A stretch of 34,670 bases of DNA from Branchiostoma floridae. Its lineage: Eukaryota > Chordata > Leptocardii > Amphioxiformes > Branchiostomatidae. The stretch is taken from NCBI RefSeq assembly GCF_000003815.2, contig NC_049988.1:16536243-16570912 (forward strand), written 5' to 3'. Below are positions 10,301-22,300 of this stretch, in pieces. The notes beneath the pieces are model-generated. The model had not been told where the DNA came from and did no database searches. It saw only the letters and a program-made list of their open reading frames with translations. Each line of letters starts with the position of its first letter. Position 1 is the stretch's first letter. The position numbers and the translations under genes are program-made.

Positions 10301-13300
10301 AGAAGATAAAACTAAGTCAATTTGAGCTATGGCTAGAATTAAGTTTGAAAGAAATCGATTTCCTGCAAACCAAAGAGTTCTCCGTTAACAGCCATCCCTG
10401 GGCATGTAAGGATTACAAACTATCTATCACCAGCTGCTGCTCTTCAATGTCAAAACGATGCAGCATTGAGATAACCAGGCGTTGCTGTAGCTCCATTTAA
10501 TGGAGTATTTTGGCAGGCTGTCAGCTTTGCACTTTAGAGTCTTTTTCCTTTTACAATGCTTAACACCGAGAATATTTTGTTATCGGGGGGCAAAGGCTGG
10601 TAGAACCATGAAAGTACCTTGGTGTGACGACTTCTAAATGGCATTTACGTGGCCTTAGTCAGTCTCCATGCCATTTATCATGGAAAACACGTTCAATGTT
10701 TCCTTGTCGGATGCTGCCGTTCAGTGCGTAGGCATCTGAATGTGAAACTTGATTGTGAAACTTAGTCTATGATTATTTCTGTTTTCTAGTTTATTTTATG
10801 GGACATTTAAGAAGGTTATTGGCTATCCATCTAGTAATATCCAAAACTGCATTAGCGCTTTGGAATCAAATATCAAATAATTGTCTTTTCGTAAGCTAGG
10901 CTTTGTAGAATCTAAAGATGCATTCTCCAATACCACGTTGCTAGAGGCCAATAGTCATCATGTTTGCAATGCCATAGATAATATGTATGTAACGAGACTA
11001 CCGAGCACTAACTGTTACACTGCGAGCTATATGGTATTGAAAGGACCCATATGTTGCAACCCATAGCCTGTTTAACCCTACAAGAAATACTCTCGGGTCT
11101 CGTCTGACCCCCTCAACTTATCTGGCAATACCTTATGTACCCTACTCCGTATGGGCAGCCCTTCCCTCCCACAATCTATGAACTGTCAAATACCTACACG
11201 GTATTCAATTATATTTCAAAGACTAGAATATTCGCTTAGTTCAATTTGATTGGTAAGCCAGCCTTGTATATGTTATGCCGTAATCTTGATTCAGTTCGGT
11301 TGTTATTGCTGTTAATTAGACCAATCTATTTTATTTTGATGTCAGCCTCTGTTATATGTCAGTGCTGTATTAAGTGGCTCCCTTTTGTTGACTTTGACTG
11401 CCATTTGTTATTCTATGTTTCAATGAGCAGAAGACCTGTATAAGCAGATGTGCTTTTTGTCTGATGCTCATTATAAAAATAATGGAATTTGAATAAAACA
11501 AATAAAGAATATGTATGTATATGTGGACGGTTGGGTGGCTGTATTAAACTAATTTAAAGTCTAGATTACATAGATACATACAGGTGCCTGTGTGTGTCTG
11601 TGTCTGTGTGTGCGGATGTATGACATGATCATATAAATTGAAAAGCACCACACAGTCAACTGTTTTATGTCTGGTAGGCATCCTTCCATCTTTGCAAATG
11701 ATGGTAGCGCTCGCTTTGATGAATTATGGTCTATTGCTGTCCAGTGTTTCTCAAAAAAAAGATCAAGGGCCTGAGTATGGAAGCTCATCTGTGTTGGTAG
11801 AAGCCACATTGAAGTTTTTAACTGTCACTGAACACAGCAAATTGCTCCCCTAGAATTTTAGGTCGTACATCCGCCGACCTTTGTCAGGAGTGGTGATTCA
11901 ATTACTCTGAGCATGTCTAGGGCCATGCAGCACGTCTAGGGCCATATCAGCCAACACTTAACCGCTTGCAACACTTAACCGCTTGCAAGGCATCGAGTCG
12001 AGTCAAGTGCCCCTAAGCCTAAGGTCTGACAAGTCAAGTTTATAACTGTTTTGTGTGTTTCTCACCTGTAGTGAGTTGTTTTGTGTGTCACTCACCTGTA
12101 GTGAGTTGTTTTGTGTGTTCCTCACCTGTAGTGAGTTGTTGTGTGTGCTTCTCACCTGTAGTGAATTGTTTTGTGTGTTTCTCACCTGTAGTGAGTTGTT
12201 TTGTGTGTCACTCACCTGTAGTGAGTTGTTTTGTATGTTTTTCACCTGTAGTGAGTTGTTTTGTGTGTTTCTCACCTGTAGTGAGTTGTTGTGTGTGTTT
12301 CTCACCTGTAGTGAATTGTTTTATGTGTTTCTAACCTGTAGTGAATTGTTTTGTGTGTTTCTCACCTGTAGTGAGTTGTTTTGTGTGTTTCTCACCTGTA
12401 GTGAGTTGTATCCAGGTTGTTCGGACTGGCACGTAGCTTCAGGATCAAAATTCTCACAATGTTCCCAAGGATGACAAAGTTCACCTGGAAAGGAAGAAGA
12501 AAAGCTTTTTAGAAATAAAGCTGGCCAGGTGACAATTAGAAGGGGAGTTTGTACTTTGTATGTTAACTTGTGGATATAAACTTATAAGACTCATTATGAC
12601 TTTTAATGACGAAATGATGTAAAACTATAATTTGTCTGACCCTTGCCTCGTTCCGCATGACTTCAATGAAAAGCGGATTGCAAGCCGAATTGAGCTTTCA
12701 TTGATAAACAAAGGTTGAAACAAATCAAACAAAGTTCTTAGTTAAAGCAACAGAAACTATTACTTGTCGGTCGCAGTAGAGCTGACGCTGTAGGGCTAAT
12801 TAGGATTTTACCATGGTTAATATTGACCGAATGAGGCCATATACATTAGCACAAGAGGAAATAGGAAAATCTCACCAACAGCACGAGAATAATCGGTCCG
12901 TGGTAGATGAAGTCATATTGGTCCACCCCTCCGGAGGTGTCGATCCAGCATCTGGAGCGGACAACAACAAAAAAAGCTTTGTTAGTTACTTTATTTGTAG
13001 TAAAGCACATGCGCTTGGCCAGCATCAGCCCCCACACTACCAGGCATGGACTTCACCTCTTTCTACTGCAACAGAGACTGCCTCTCCAGGATTGGCCTCT
13101 ACAGTCACACCAGGCGCTGCAACCCAACTATACAACCCGAACTGACCAGACCACAGCACAGCACGAACTCAATTGCCTTATACATGAGAAAGAAGGATGC
13201 CAAGAACAGTATGTAGGAAGTGAACTGATCATAATTATTTTTATTTATTATCTTGTATTATGTAGCTGACCCTTTATTGCGTCAAGAACGTTTCAATTCT

Positions 13301-16300
13301 ATGTTAGAGAGGAAGATGAAAAATATTCAATTTGAGGTATGGCTAGAGTTGAGGGTGAAAGGTTCCATCTCCTGGAAACCTAGGTGAATTCACAGTCATC
13401 TTCGGGCATGTATTTATCACAAGCTAGCCGCCGATAGCTTATGAAAACTGTTATAGCACCCCTCTTATTCTATCACATTCGCTATCAACTCACTAGTAAG
13501 AGAGATCATCATCATCATATCGTTCCGTGCCAGTACTGCAGCCAGGCCACGGCCTTCTCGTTAGCTTCTAGTAGGTCCTGGTTGGAGATGTTGGGGCCTA
13601 ATACACAGTCCTTTGTAATGTGTCCCGTAGTTTGGGTTGGGTGGCCACAACGACACTCAGCTGAGTTCACCCGTCCCCATTTCAGTAGGTTGTCTCTAGT
13701 CCTACGTACTCCGCACCTGGCTCTGTTCAGGTCCACCCATTCCCTTCTGGGTAGATGGGTGCCATGAGGAAGGGACTCACAAGGGGTCTGGAGAGCTTCA
13801 TTTGGTAGGAGAGTGTCGGAAGCCTTCTAGCGATCGACTCTGTACTTGGCAGCCTCCTTAGGGTTCAGACTCTGTATGGTCATGAAGCTCTTTCTAGACT
13901 TAAGTCTTGAGTAAGAGAGATGAATACAACATACATAAAGATGAATTTGGGACTGTCTTCTAGTGCATGAATGGGATGAAATTCAGAGCTAGATAAATGT
14001 GATGAATAACCAAGTCCTATTCCATATCCAAGGGAAAAGGTTTTGCCTTACTGCACCCAGTTTTCCGATATCTGCTAAGCTCTGATCGTTTTCCGGACGA
14101 GATAAATTTTGATCCTCTGTAACGTTTGTAGCTAAATGCTGATAACAGTTTAGCGACACTACCAACGCCTGTCATTTGTAGTCAATGCTCCAGCATGTTA
14201 GAAAACGATATTACAACGTGCATTTTCATCACTTAGATGTCTTGTCTCTTTCAATCGGTCAAAGCCACAGGACACCAGGGGGGGGGGGGTCTACAGCACA
14301 GTCCAGCCGGCAGTTTTTATCTCTATGAAAAATAGAGAACGATGTATAGTTTTGGGTGTGTTTTTGGATTTTTATAGTCAGTATAACTAAAGAACCTCTG
14401 GATGGATTACAATGATATTTGGTATGTGTGTAGGTGTTGGGAAAACAAAGGTCAGAGTCCATTTGGGCCCCCTTTACGTACTGCAGCAGAAATTCCTTTT
14501 TTTTCTTTTGACCTGGATATGCTATGGTCTGGATTTTTGTGTGGCCTGAAATAGCTTGTGTGACGTAAGGAAAATGATGTATGCTTGCCCCCGTAGCAGA
14601 TTGCTCTGCCAGTGGTTTTCTGTGTGTGAAGTTGATCTGGCAACCAGAAACACTTCATCTTCCCCCTGAGTGTTTTACATCAATACTGTGGACAGGAAAT
14701 GTAATAAAGGGAACATCTTTCAAGGGTTTAAACCTTGAGAGTATTGATCATGACTCGCGAAGTTTCTGGAGGAAAGAAGAGTGAACTCAACAGAAAATCG
14801 ATCTTAACCGAACTCCTTTACTTGCAGCGCACTTTTAGTTCCGATTTGAACACGGGTAAAAACGCCTCTAAATGCAAACGAACGATTTTCACGGTCACGA
14901 GAATCCCGTGTGCATGAACTACTAACGCAAAACATCTGATGATTACACGAACAGACTTAGCGTTAATAAACCGAGCAGACGGCTGGTACTTTACATGAAC
15001 TAGGAGTATCTTATCGTTACATGGACTAAAAGTTTAATTTGACCATAATGAACCAGACATTACCTTACATGAACCTGTCGAAACAAAGTCGGCATTTCTT
15101 GCTAAATTGAGAGGTAAAAAACAGACCAGGCCTGGCCATTTGGTTCCATTTTGAACTTTGATCTAAACGCCTCCAATTGCAAACGATTTTTTACGGTCTA
15201 GAGAATCCCATATACCTGAACTAATGACGCGAAACATCTGTTCACACGAACACACGTAGCGTTGATAAACCGAGCAGACGGCCGGTTCATTGTCATTACA
15301 TGCACCAGAAGTACCTTATATGAACTAGAAGAACCTTACATGACCTAGAAGTACCTTACATGACCTAGAAGTACCTTACATGATCTAGAACCTTACATGA
15401 ACTAGAAGAACCTTATATGAACTAGAAGAACCTTACATGATCTAGAAGAACCTTACATGAACTAGAAGAACCTTACATGAACTAGAAGAACCTTACATGG
15501 CCTAGAAGTACCTTACATGAACCAGAAGTACCTTACATGGCCTAGAAGTACCTTACATGAACTAGAAGAACCTTACATGACCTAGAAGTACCTTACATGA
15601 ACTAGAAGTACCTTAAATGAACCAGAGAAGCAAAGTCGGCATTTCTTGCTAAAATGGGAGTTAAAAAAACAGACCAGGACAAACAGGTTAAACACTTAAA
15701 AGACGAGTCTGCAGACAGACGGTGAGACGAGGATAGTTCCTTTCCAGTCAGTGGCTGTACGCGTGATTCGCTCTCCATAACATTGTATGGTACTACTCTA
15801 CTACTAAAATCAGGTCCAGGTTCAGCTCGGGACATGGACCTGAATATCCTGTACCGTCACCCACCACCTGTTAGTATTGAAATACTTAAAAGCCGAGTCT
15901 GCAGACAGCGAGGCGAGGATAATTTGTTTTCAGCCTGTACTCGTGCCTCACTCTCCATAAAATTACAATAAAAAGAGGTTATGTTCAGTCAATGCCACAA
16001 TATCAGGTCACAATATTCAATACGAGCCAGCCGTCTGGCACTTTTTAATGATGTCAAATGTGAATTTGTGTTTGTTGGATAAATCTGAAAATGTTTTTGG
16101 CACAACTACTACAATTAGGTCCAAGTTCAGTTTGGGGCATGGACCTGAATTTTCTGTACTTTTACAAATCCCTGAGCAGGTTTCAACACGTAAATTTTCC
16201 AGGGCCCCACTGTAAAGCAGTGTGGTACACTGAGTTGAGGTACCCTGGCTAAAGAAAACAGAAAAAAAACGTTACGCGTTTTAAACCTGAACGGGGACTT

Positions 16301-19300
16301 CTCGTCAGGAGACCAGAGCGTATCCGTGTTTGAGTCTGTATCTGTATCTGTATCTGTATCTATATATCCGGTATAACCGCCGTTTGGTTCGGAGTAACAC
16401 ACCGATTTTAAGCGTATCTGTGTCTGAGTCTGTATCTATATCCGTATCTATATGTCCGACATAATTGCCGTTCGGGTTAACACACCAGCTTTAAGCGTAA
16501 AGAATGGGTTAGAACTTTGATGGAAACGAAGAAAGGTACCTTTCGTTCTTCAGGAAGATTTTCACCATCATCCAGGGAACAATGATTGGAACTGGAACAC
16601 CTGGATGAACAAAATAAACAAAACCCAATTAATGAAATTTAAATGAGGACAATAGTGTGTTTAAGAAAGCTATTTCTATCTTGTACGGGTTTCAATATCA
16701 TAAAAAGTATGCCCATTACTGCGTTTATGTCGACAACGCTATGCCAGTGCTGACAAGCTAGCCCCCAAAGTTTTATTTGTAAATTAACTTTTCCATGCCG
16801 TATTTTTGTACAGTTAAGTCACAGTATTGTAAACTGATTGACAGATAAAGAGAGGCAATAAGACGATAAGGCATAACAGAAAGCTTGTCGTCTTTTTCGA
16901 AAATAGGACTGCAGTCTACATGAATGAACATATGAAGACTTTCAAAGTTATAATAATTTCTTCCAACTCAGGGTGAACTGACAAAATGGATGTTCCCGTC
17001 CTAAAATGTGAATATTTAGGATCTTCTGAAGGACTTTACGGACACAAGTGCTTCACATGCATGAAAAGCGTCCTTGCACTCTGTGCCCTTATCCTTATGT
17101 GACACGTCGTCTGATATGCGGGTTGCTTTAAAATCCTCTTCATATGCTGGCGTGTCCTTGCTCCAATTGATTTTCAAATTCCTTGAGCTACTTCACCTTG
17201 AAAATGGTGTGTGTATCCATTATACCACTTCAGTGATTCAGTGCAATTGAAAGGTTTATCATAAACCGTAGCCGCAAGGAACTACATTACCTGGATGGAC
17301 GTCCTACCCTTGAAGAGGACTTCCGGTCAAACCATCAATTCAGTGTCACCCTGTGCGACCCGAATGTGTACTCACAATGATCGCAAAGTTTGCAAAAAGT
17401 TGTCACATTATGACTTGTGTTCTATCCTTAATTTTTCAGATCCACGATACTTGTACACGATAGATTATGTAGATATTGTCCAATGAATGCAGTGGAAAAT
17501 GAAATGCACTTTATTAGTCAGTGCCCTCACTACGATGACGAAAGAAACAGACTATTTCAAATTGTTTCCTCAATTTCACCGAGCTTTAAACTTTTCGGAG
17601 ATCAGCAAAAGGCTATATTGTTTTACTCAAATCAGAAAACCCACTCATTTTGCAGAAAGTGGGACAATTCATTAACCACTGCCTTCAAAGAAGAAGCCAA
17701 ACCCCACAATTATTATATCAATATTGTAGGTTAGAGTCTGATGTTACATACTGAATAACTGTACTCTCATTTCGAGACTGTACGTGCAAATAGCCTTTGG
17801 GCATGGTTGTGCAAATAAACTTTCATTAATGGCTCGCTTTAATGCCGAACCTCGCAATGTCGTCCTCCAAGCGTTTCATCATGTTTATCACGAGTGACTT
17901 TAATCTAGACTTTAGCAGTGAGAGCCATGCGGAAATTACATTTCTTTTCAAATCTCCTTCCCCTTGGTATATGAATGATATTTATAGCTAGCATTCTTTG
18001 ATATTGCGAAGTCTTGTTAACATGCAAGTATTCAAGACCACCGAAGTGTATGAACTTTACAACCTTGTAAGACCTTGTAAGTTAGTATTCTGGGCACTAT
18101 TGCCGACCCACAAGGTTCCAGGTACTTAGCCTGATGTTCAACCTAAATGTCAAACCTAGACCAGATGCGGCTTTAATCTAGACTTTGGCATTATCAGGAG
18201 CCTCACGGAAATGATCCTTCTTTTGAAACCCATGGTCTCTTGGTAAATAGATTACATTTTTAGCGTTCTTTAATTTTGACAAGTCTTGAAATCAGAATGT
18301 TAAGCACGTCTACGACATTCAGATTCTTTGTGATGTCGTGCTTCAATGTATGACTTCTCCTTGTGATACACTACTCAAGATATTATTATAGGTTATTATG
18401 AATTAGTTTATCTTCCCTCGGGGGTTTTCATCTGTATCTGTATCTATCTATATAAACTCGGCACAAAAAGTTTGGAATATCAACTTCGGTTGATAATATT
18501 TCTGTTGTTTCTGTATAAATTTCAATTTATTTTATGCTAATCAAAAGCTTGTGTGATTCCCTTTCCAATGGTATCAAACTCATTATCATTGTTAACTCAC
18601 GGAACAAGCACCAGGCCTGCTTACGTGAGTGGGTCACCAAAAAAAAGTGCCCAAATTTCCCCGCTTCTGTTCAACACTGTATCGTCCTGTTGTTATGGCC
18701 GCGGATGACAATGATTCAATCAATCTTTTTTTCATGCAATTTTTGGTATATATTACATCCCAAAACCACTAACGGGGGTAGCGTATAGATAGTAAATACT
18801 TACACCAGCCAATCATAGCGTAGACCCAGAACTTGATCCGCTCGGTCCCGAACGCATGCGCAATCATGATGTGCAGATAGAGCCCCTCGACGAACATCCA
18901 GAAGAAGTTGGTGACTTGGAAGTAGTTGAAGAGGGTGACGGCCACGCGGCAGTACCACTGTGGAGACATACAAGAGCGTCATCTCAGTGTTCAACATTAG
19001 GAGTTTTTTTAGGAGTTCAATTGTTACCTTCGCCAGAATGGCAGAAGGTTATGTTTTGAGCGTGTGCGTCTGTCTGTCTCTGTGGTAACAGCGCAACTCA
19101 AGAAGCCTTGAATGGATGCTGATGTTATTTAATAGGTGGGTAGGGGTCAAGTTCGATAATGGAAAATCCGCTGCATCACGTGTTCTGGACATGCTGTGGT
19201 CGTGATTTTTAAGTGGTAGATAGGCCTTGTCTGTGCTGTGTTTGTTTTTGTAGACAACAGATCGGATGCATACAAGTAAATGAATGAATGGATATTGCTC

Positions 19301-22300
19301 AACAATCGCACAAGGTACAATGCATGGCAACCAATAACAGCTACTAACTATATAGACAATGGTAATACGAGGCTACACACAGAACAACAAAATATTATTG
19401 ATAACGGCAAAGTCAAGTATGAATGATCTGGTGTCGCATTTGGAAAGTATGGATAAAGGAATGAAATATCATAGTAAGATGATGACGTACGCTGTTGTCC
19501 AGCACAGTCTGCACGTCCACCACCTCCTGTATAATGAACCAGCTGGTGTTCCGCAGGATGAACGTTGCCACCAGATTCCAGTGGATGTTGTTCCTCGTAC
19601 AGCGGATGCTCCTAAACAAACAGAAAAACAGTGCTAATGATCATGCTTTGTACAGAAAAGTCATAAAACCTCTTCTACTTGTCGTGTCATCCCCTGACTT
19701 CTGGCTTCTGCTACACTCTTCCGCCCAAGAATTCCGCACACAATCGTCCTGCGGGAGTCCTGTGGGCTTCCAGATCTTACTTGGTGCATGGATAGGACAG
19801 GAGGGGGCAGACAATAATGTTTATAAAAATACATGAAATTACGTCCTGACCAAACAAAATTCAGTTCAAATTTCATGCGCCGAGGATACAGGCAATAAGA
19901 TACGACAAATAGCAATTACTCAAGCAACTGGATTTGATTTTGTAAACGGTCAGATGCGTCAGTCACAGTCAGATATGCCAAAATTCCAATGCATGCTGTT
20001 CCTCGTACAACGGATGCTCCTCGTAAGCAAACAAAAAGTTCCCTTTTTTATAAGCTATTAAGAAAAGTCATAAACCTGCATTGGATATGGACTAAAAACA
20101 CGACAAAACTTTGGATAAATGTGTGTATGCGAATGGTACTATTGAAGTGACGCATGTATATTTTTTTTTACATTATGAATTGAATGTTTTATCCAGCACC
20201 TGCTATGGCATTTATGATATGTTGTCAATTGAAGCACTTAATAATTGTAATATCCCGGATGCGTGCTCGCCTACGGATTCTTAATGTCACAGGCATTAAA
20301 ATGTGATCCCATAATTATACCAGGTAGGACGGTAATCTGTCAGTACTGTAATTAACCTAAATCGCTCAGACTTTATCATTTTAAGAGCTGCCTTAGAAAT
20401 TGATAAGATTAATTCATCGATTGAGTGAAAAAAGCAAGCAGGTAGATTATTCTGTTTTGTTTTATTGTGATTGCCATAATACAAAACTACAATGTACCCA
20501 GCCAGTATTGCTAATACCACCCACCACACGTCTCAAGTCTGAAACAAATTTAAAAAAAAAAAACTTTGAATCTATCCGTCTATGTGAATCGTGCCACTTA
20601 CTATACCTGATGTATTTTACACTATCCTTTAAATGTTTTATCAGCACCTTTATGGCATTTATGATAGGGTGTCAATTGAAACACCTAATAATTGTAATTT
20701 CCCGGATTCGTGCTCTCCTAAGCCCATTTTAAATGCCACTGGCGATATGCGATCCCATACTTATACCAGGCAGGAAATTCAAGTTTTCCGACGGCTGAGC
20801 AGACAAGTCACGTGTCCCCCTACCCTGATGCTTATCCCTCTGACCCCATTTACCCTCTGACCTTTCCCCCATCTCCCATGTAGGTCATTCGTGGCTTCTC
20901 CTTCCTGAGTACGGTCATATTTCCCACCCAACCCTACCCTCACATATCTGACTTCAACTTTTCAAGACGCTCATGTTGTTAATTATACTGTATGGTCTGT
21001 TTCTGCTATAGCTTTTGAGCTCAGTTGTAACTTAACCTAGTCTCTATAAAGAAATCTTGAGAGAGATCAAACCCTTACGCTATTGTTTGTGCTCACAGAG
21101 TAACCGCTTGTGGGATTCAGAAGATGTGTGTGTGAAAGTTGAGCCCCTGTGTGGCGCATACTGGCCTCTTGTACGTTCTGTTATGAATTGAAGTTTAATA
21201 TGCAAGTATGCAACTTAGACCTACTGACATGAGTGTTGTTCCTCCCAGTGTTGTTCATGCTGTTGTGTAAGCGTCATTGTGGAATATCTCCCTCTTGGCT
21301 GATGTTTAAGTATCTGCGTACTTATTTATAGCCAATGTCGTTGATTTTGCAACATTGTTATAGCAATGTGTTGCCTTATGTTAACGATAAGCCTTCCGAT
21401 GACTTACTGTAACTTCAGAGGTAAATGCAAATCAGGATACGTTGAACATCCGCTGGACAGAGCCTCGGTTTAACCGTCCAGTTCGATATTGACTATAACA
21501 ATGTGGCAACCAGGATAAACGGTCGCCAGCTTGTAGAAAGACATGCTTGGAGTCGTAGATATGAGAACAACAATGTGTAAACAGAAGTTGTTAACACTGT
21601 TGTCAACACTGATGAACCGATGTGTATAACAGAAGTAGTCCTGTTGTTGAGTCAATAAATGCCCGACCGTACTCGTGACGGTGAGCTCACACGGTGAGCT
21701 CACTACCCTAACGGTGTGTGTACTTGTCTGTGAAATAGTCGGAAAACGTAGTTCTCTTCGGAGCTTGCGAAGAAGAGAAGTAATTTGCTAGTACTGTAAT
21801 TACCTAAAGCGCTCAGACTATATCACTTTGAAGAGCTACAATTTTGATTATAATAAAGCCATATGGGTATCTTTAATTATTTGTGAACATTGCAAATGAG
21901 TGGATTACTATCTCAACACCTTAATCATACCATAAAAGTATAATAGTCTATAATCTTTGCAGGCCAGAAACTTACAGCTCAGATAGAGGAAGTTCCGAAC
22001 AAACCGTTTCCTATCACTTCAGATCCGTTTCGGACCGTCTATGATGACAAAACTTATCCGTTTCAGCTGGCCTAACCGATAGTAACCGATAGAACCGTTT
22101 CATTTTTTGCATCATGAACGGGGCCATATAGGTGACTAAGCATTATTCAATCCATTAACGCAGAAAAATTCAAACGATGGTAGTACAAAACCACACTTAC
22201 GATTCTCAAAAGCATCCTCTTAAACGTTAAGCAGTCAGAAGCGAATTCGAAGTGGCCTTTTGACACTATGTTTCTGGAGCTTTTCTCGACCGAGTAGAAA

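Larger units (their letters stand above)
9123..12040. other. CRHR intron 10, distal part
   Basis: Contains a two-copy direct repeat at 9898-10105 and a dispersed element at 10170-10480. The rest, including 10500-12040, is A+T-rich with no gene I can support. The 30-bp splice-site array occupies the exon-proximal end of this intron. Confidence 0.65.
12952..16539. other. CRHR intron 8
   Basis: Repeat-rich: a LINE remnant at 13515-13828, a 130-bp duplication at 14855-15285, a 20-bp minisatellite at 15304-15626, a duplicated segment at 15690-15965 and TGTATC-type repeats at 16318-16500. The 13295-13440 stretch is a diverged copy of 10285-10450 in intron 10. No other coding sequence. Confidence 0.65.

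Noticed and set aside
12061-12390. CRISPR-like array of 30-bp repeats
   Set aside because: Units are directly tandem with no unique spacers, in a eukaryotic intron.
12055-12474. Cys-rich repetitive 139-codon open frame on the plus strand, and 93- and 100-codon frames over the same array
   Set aside because: They are by-products of an exact 30-bp period, which keeps any stop-free frame open in every unit. No start context or family match.
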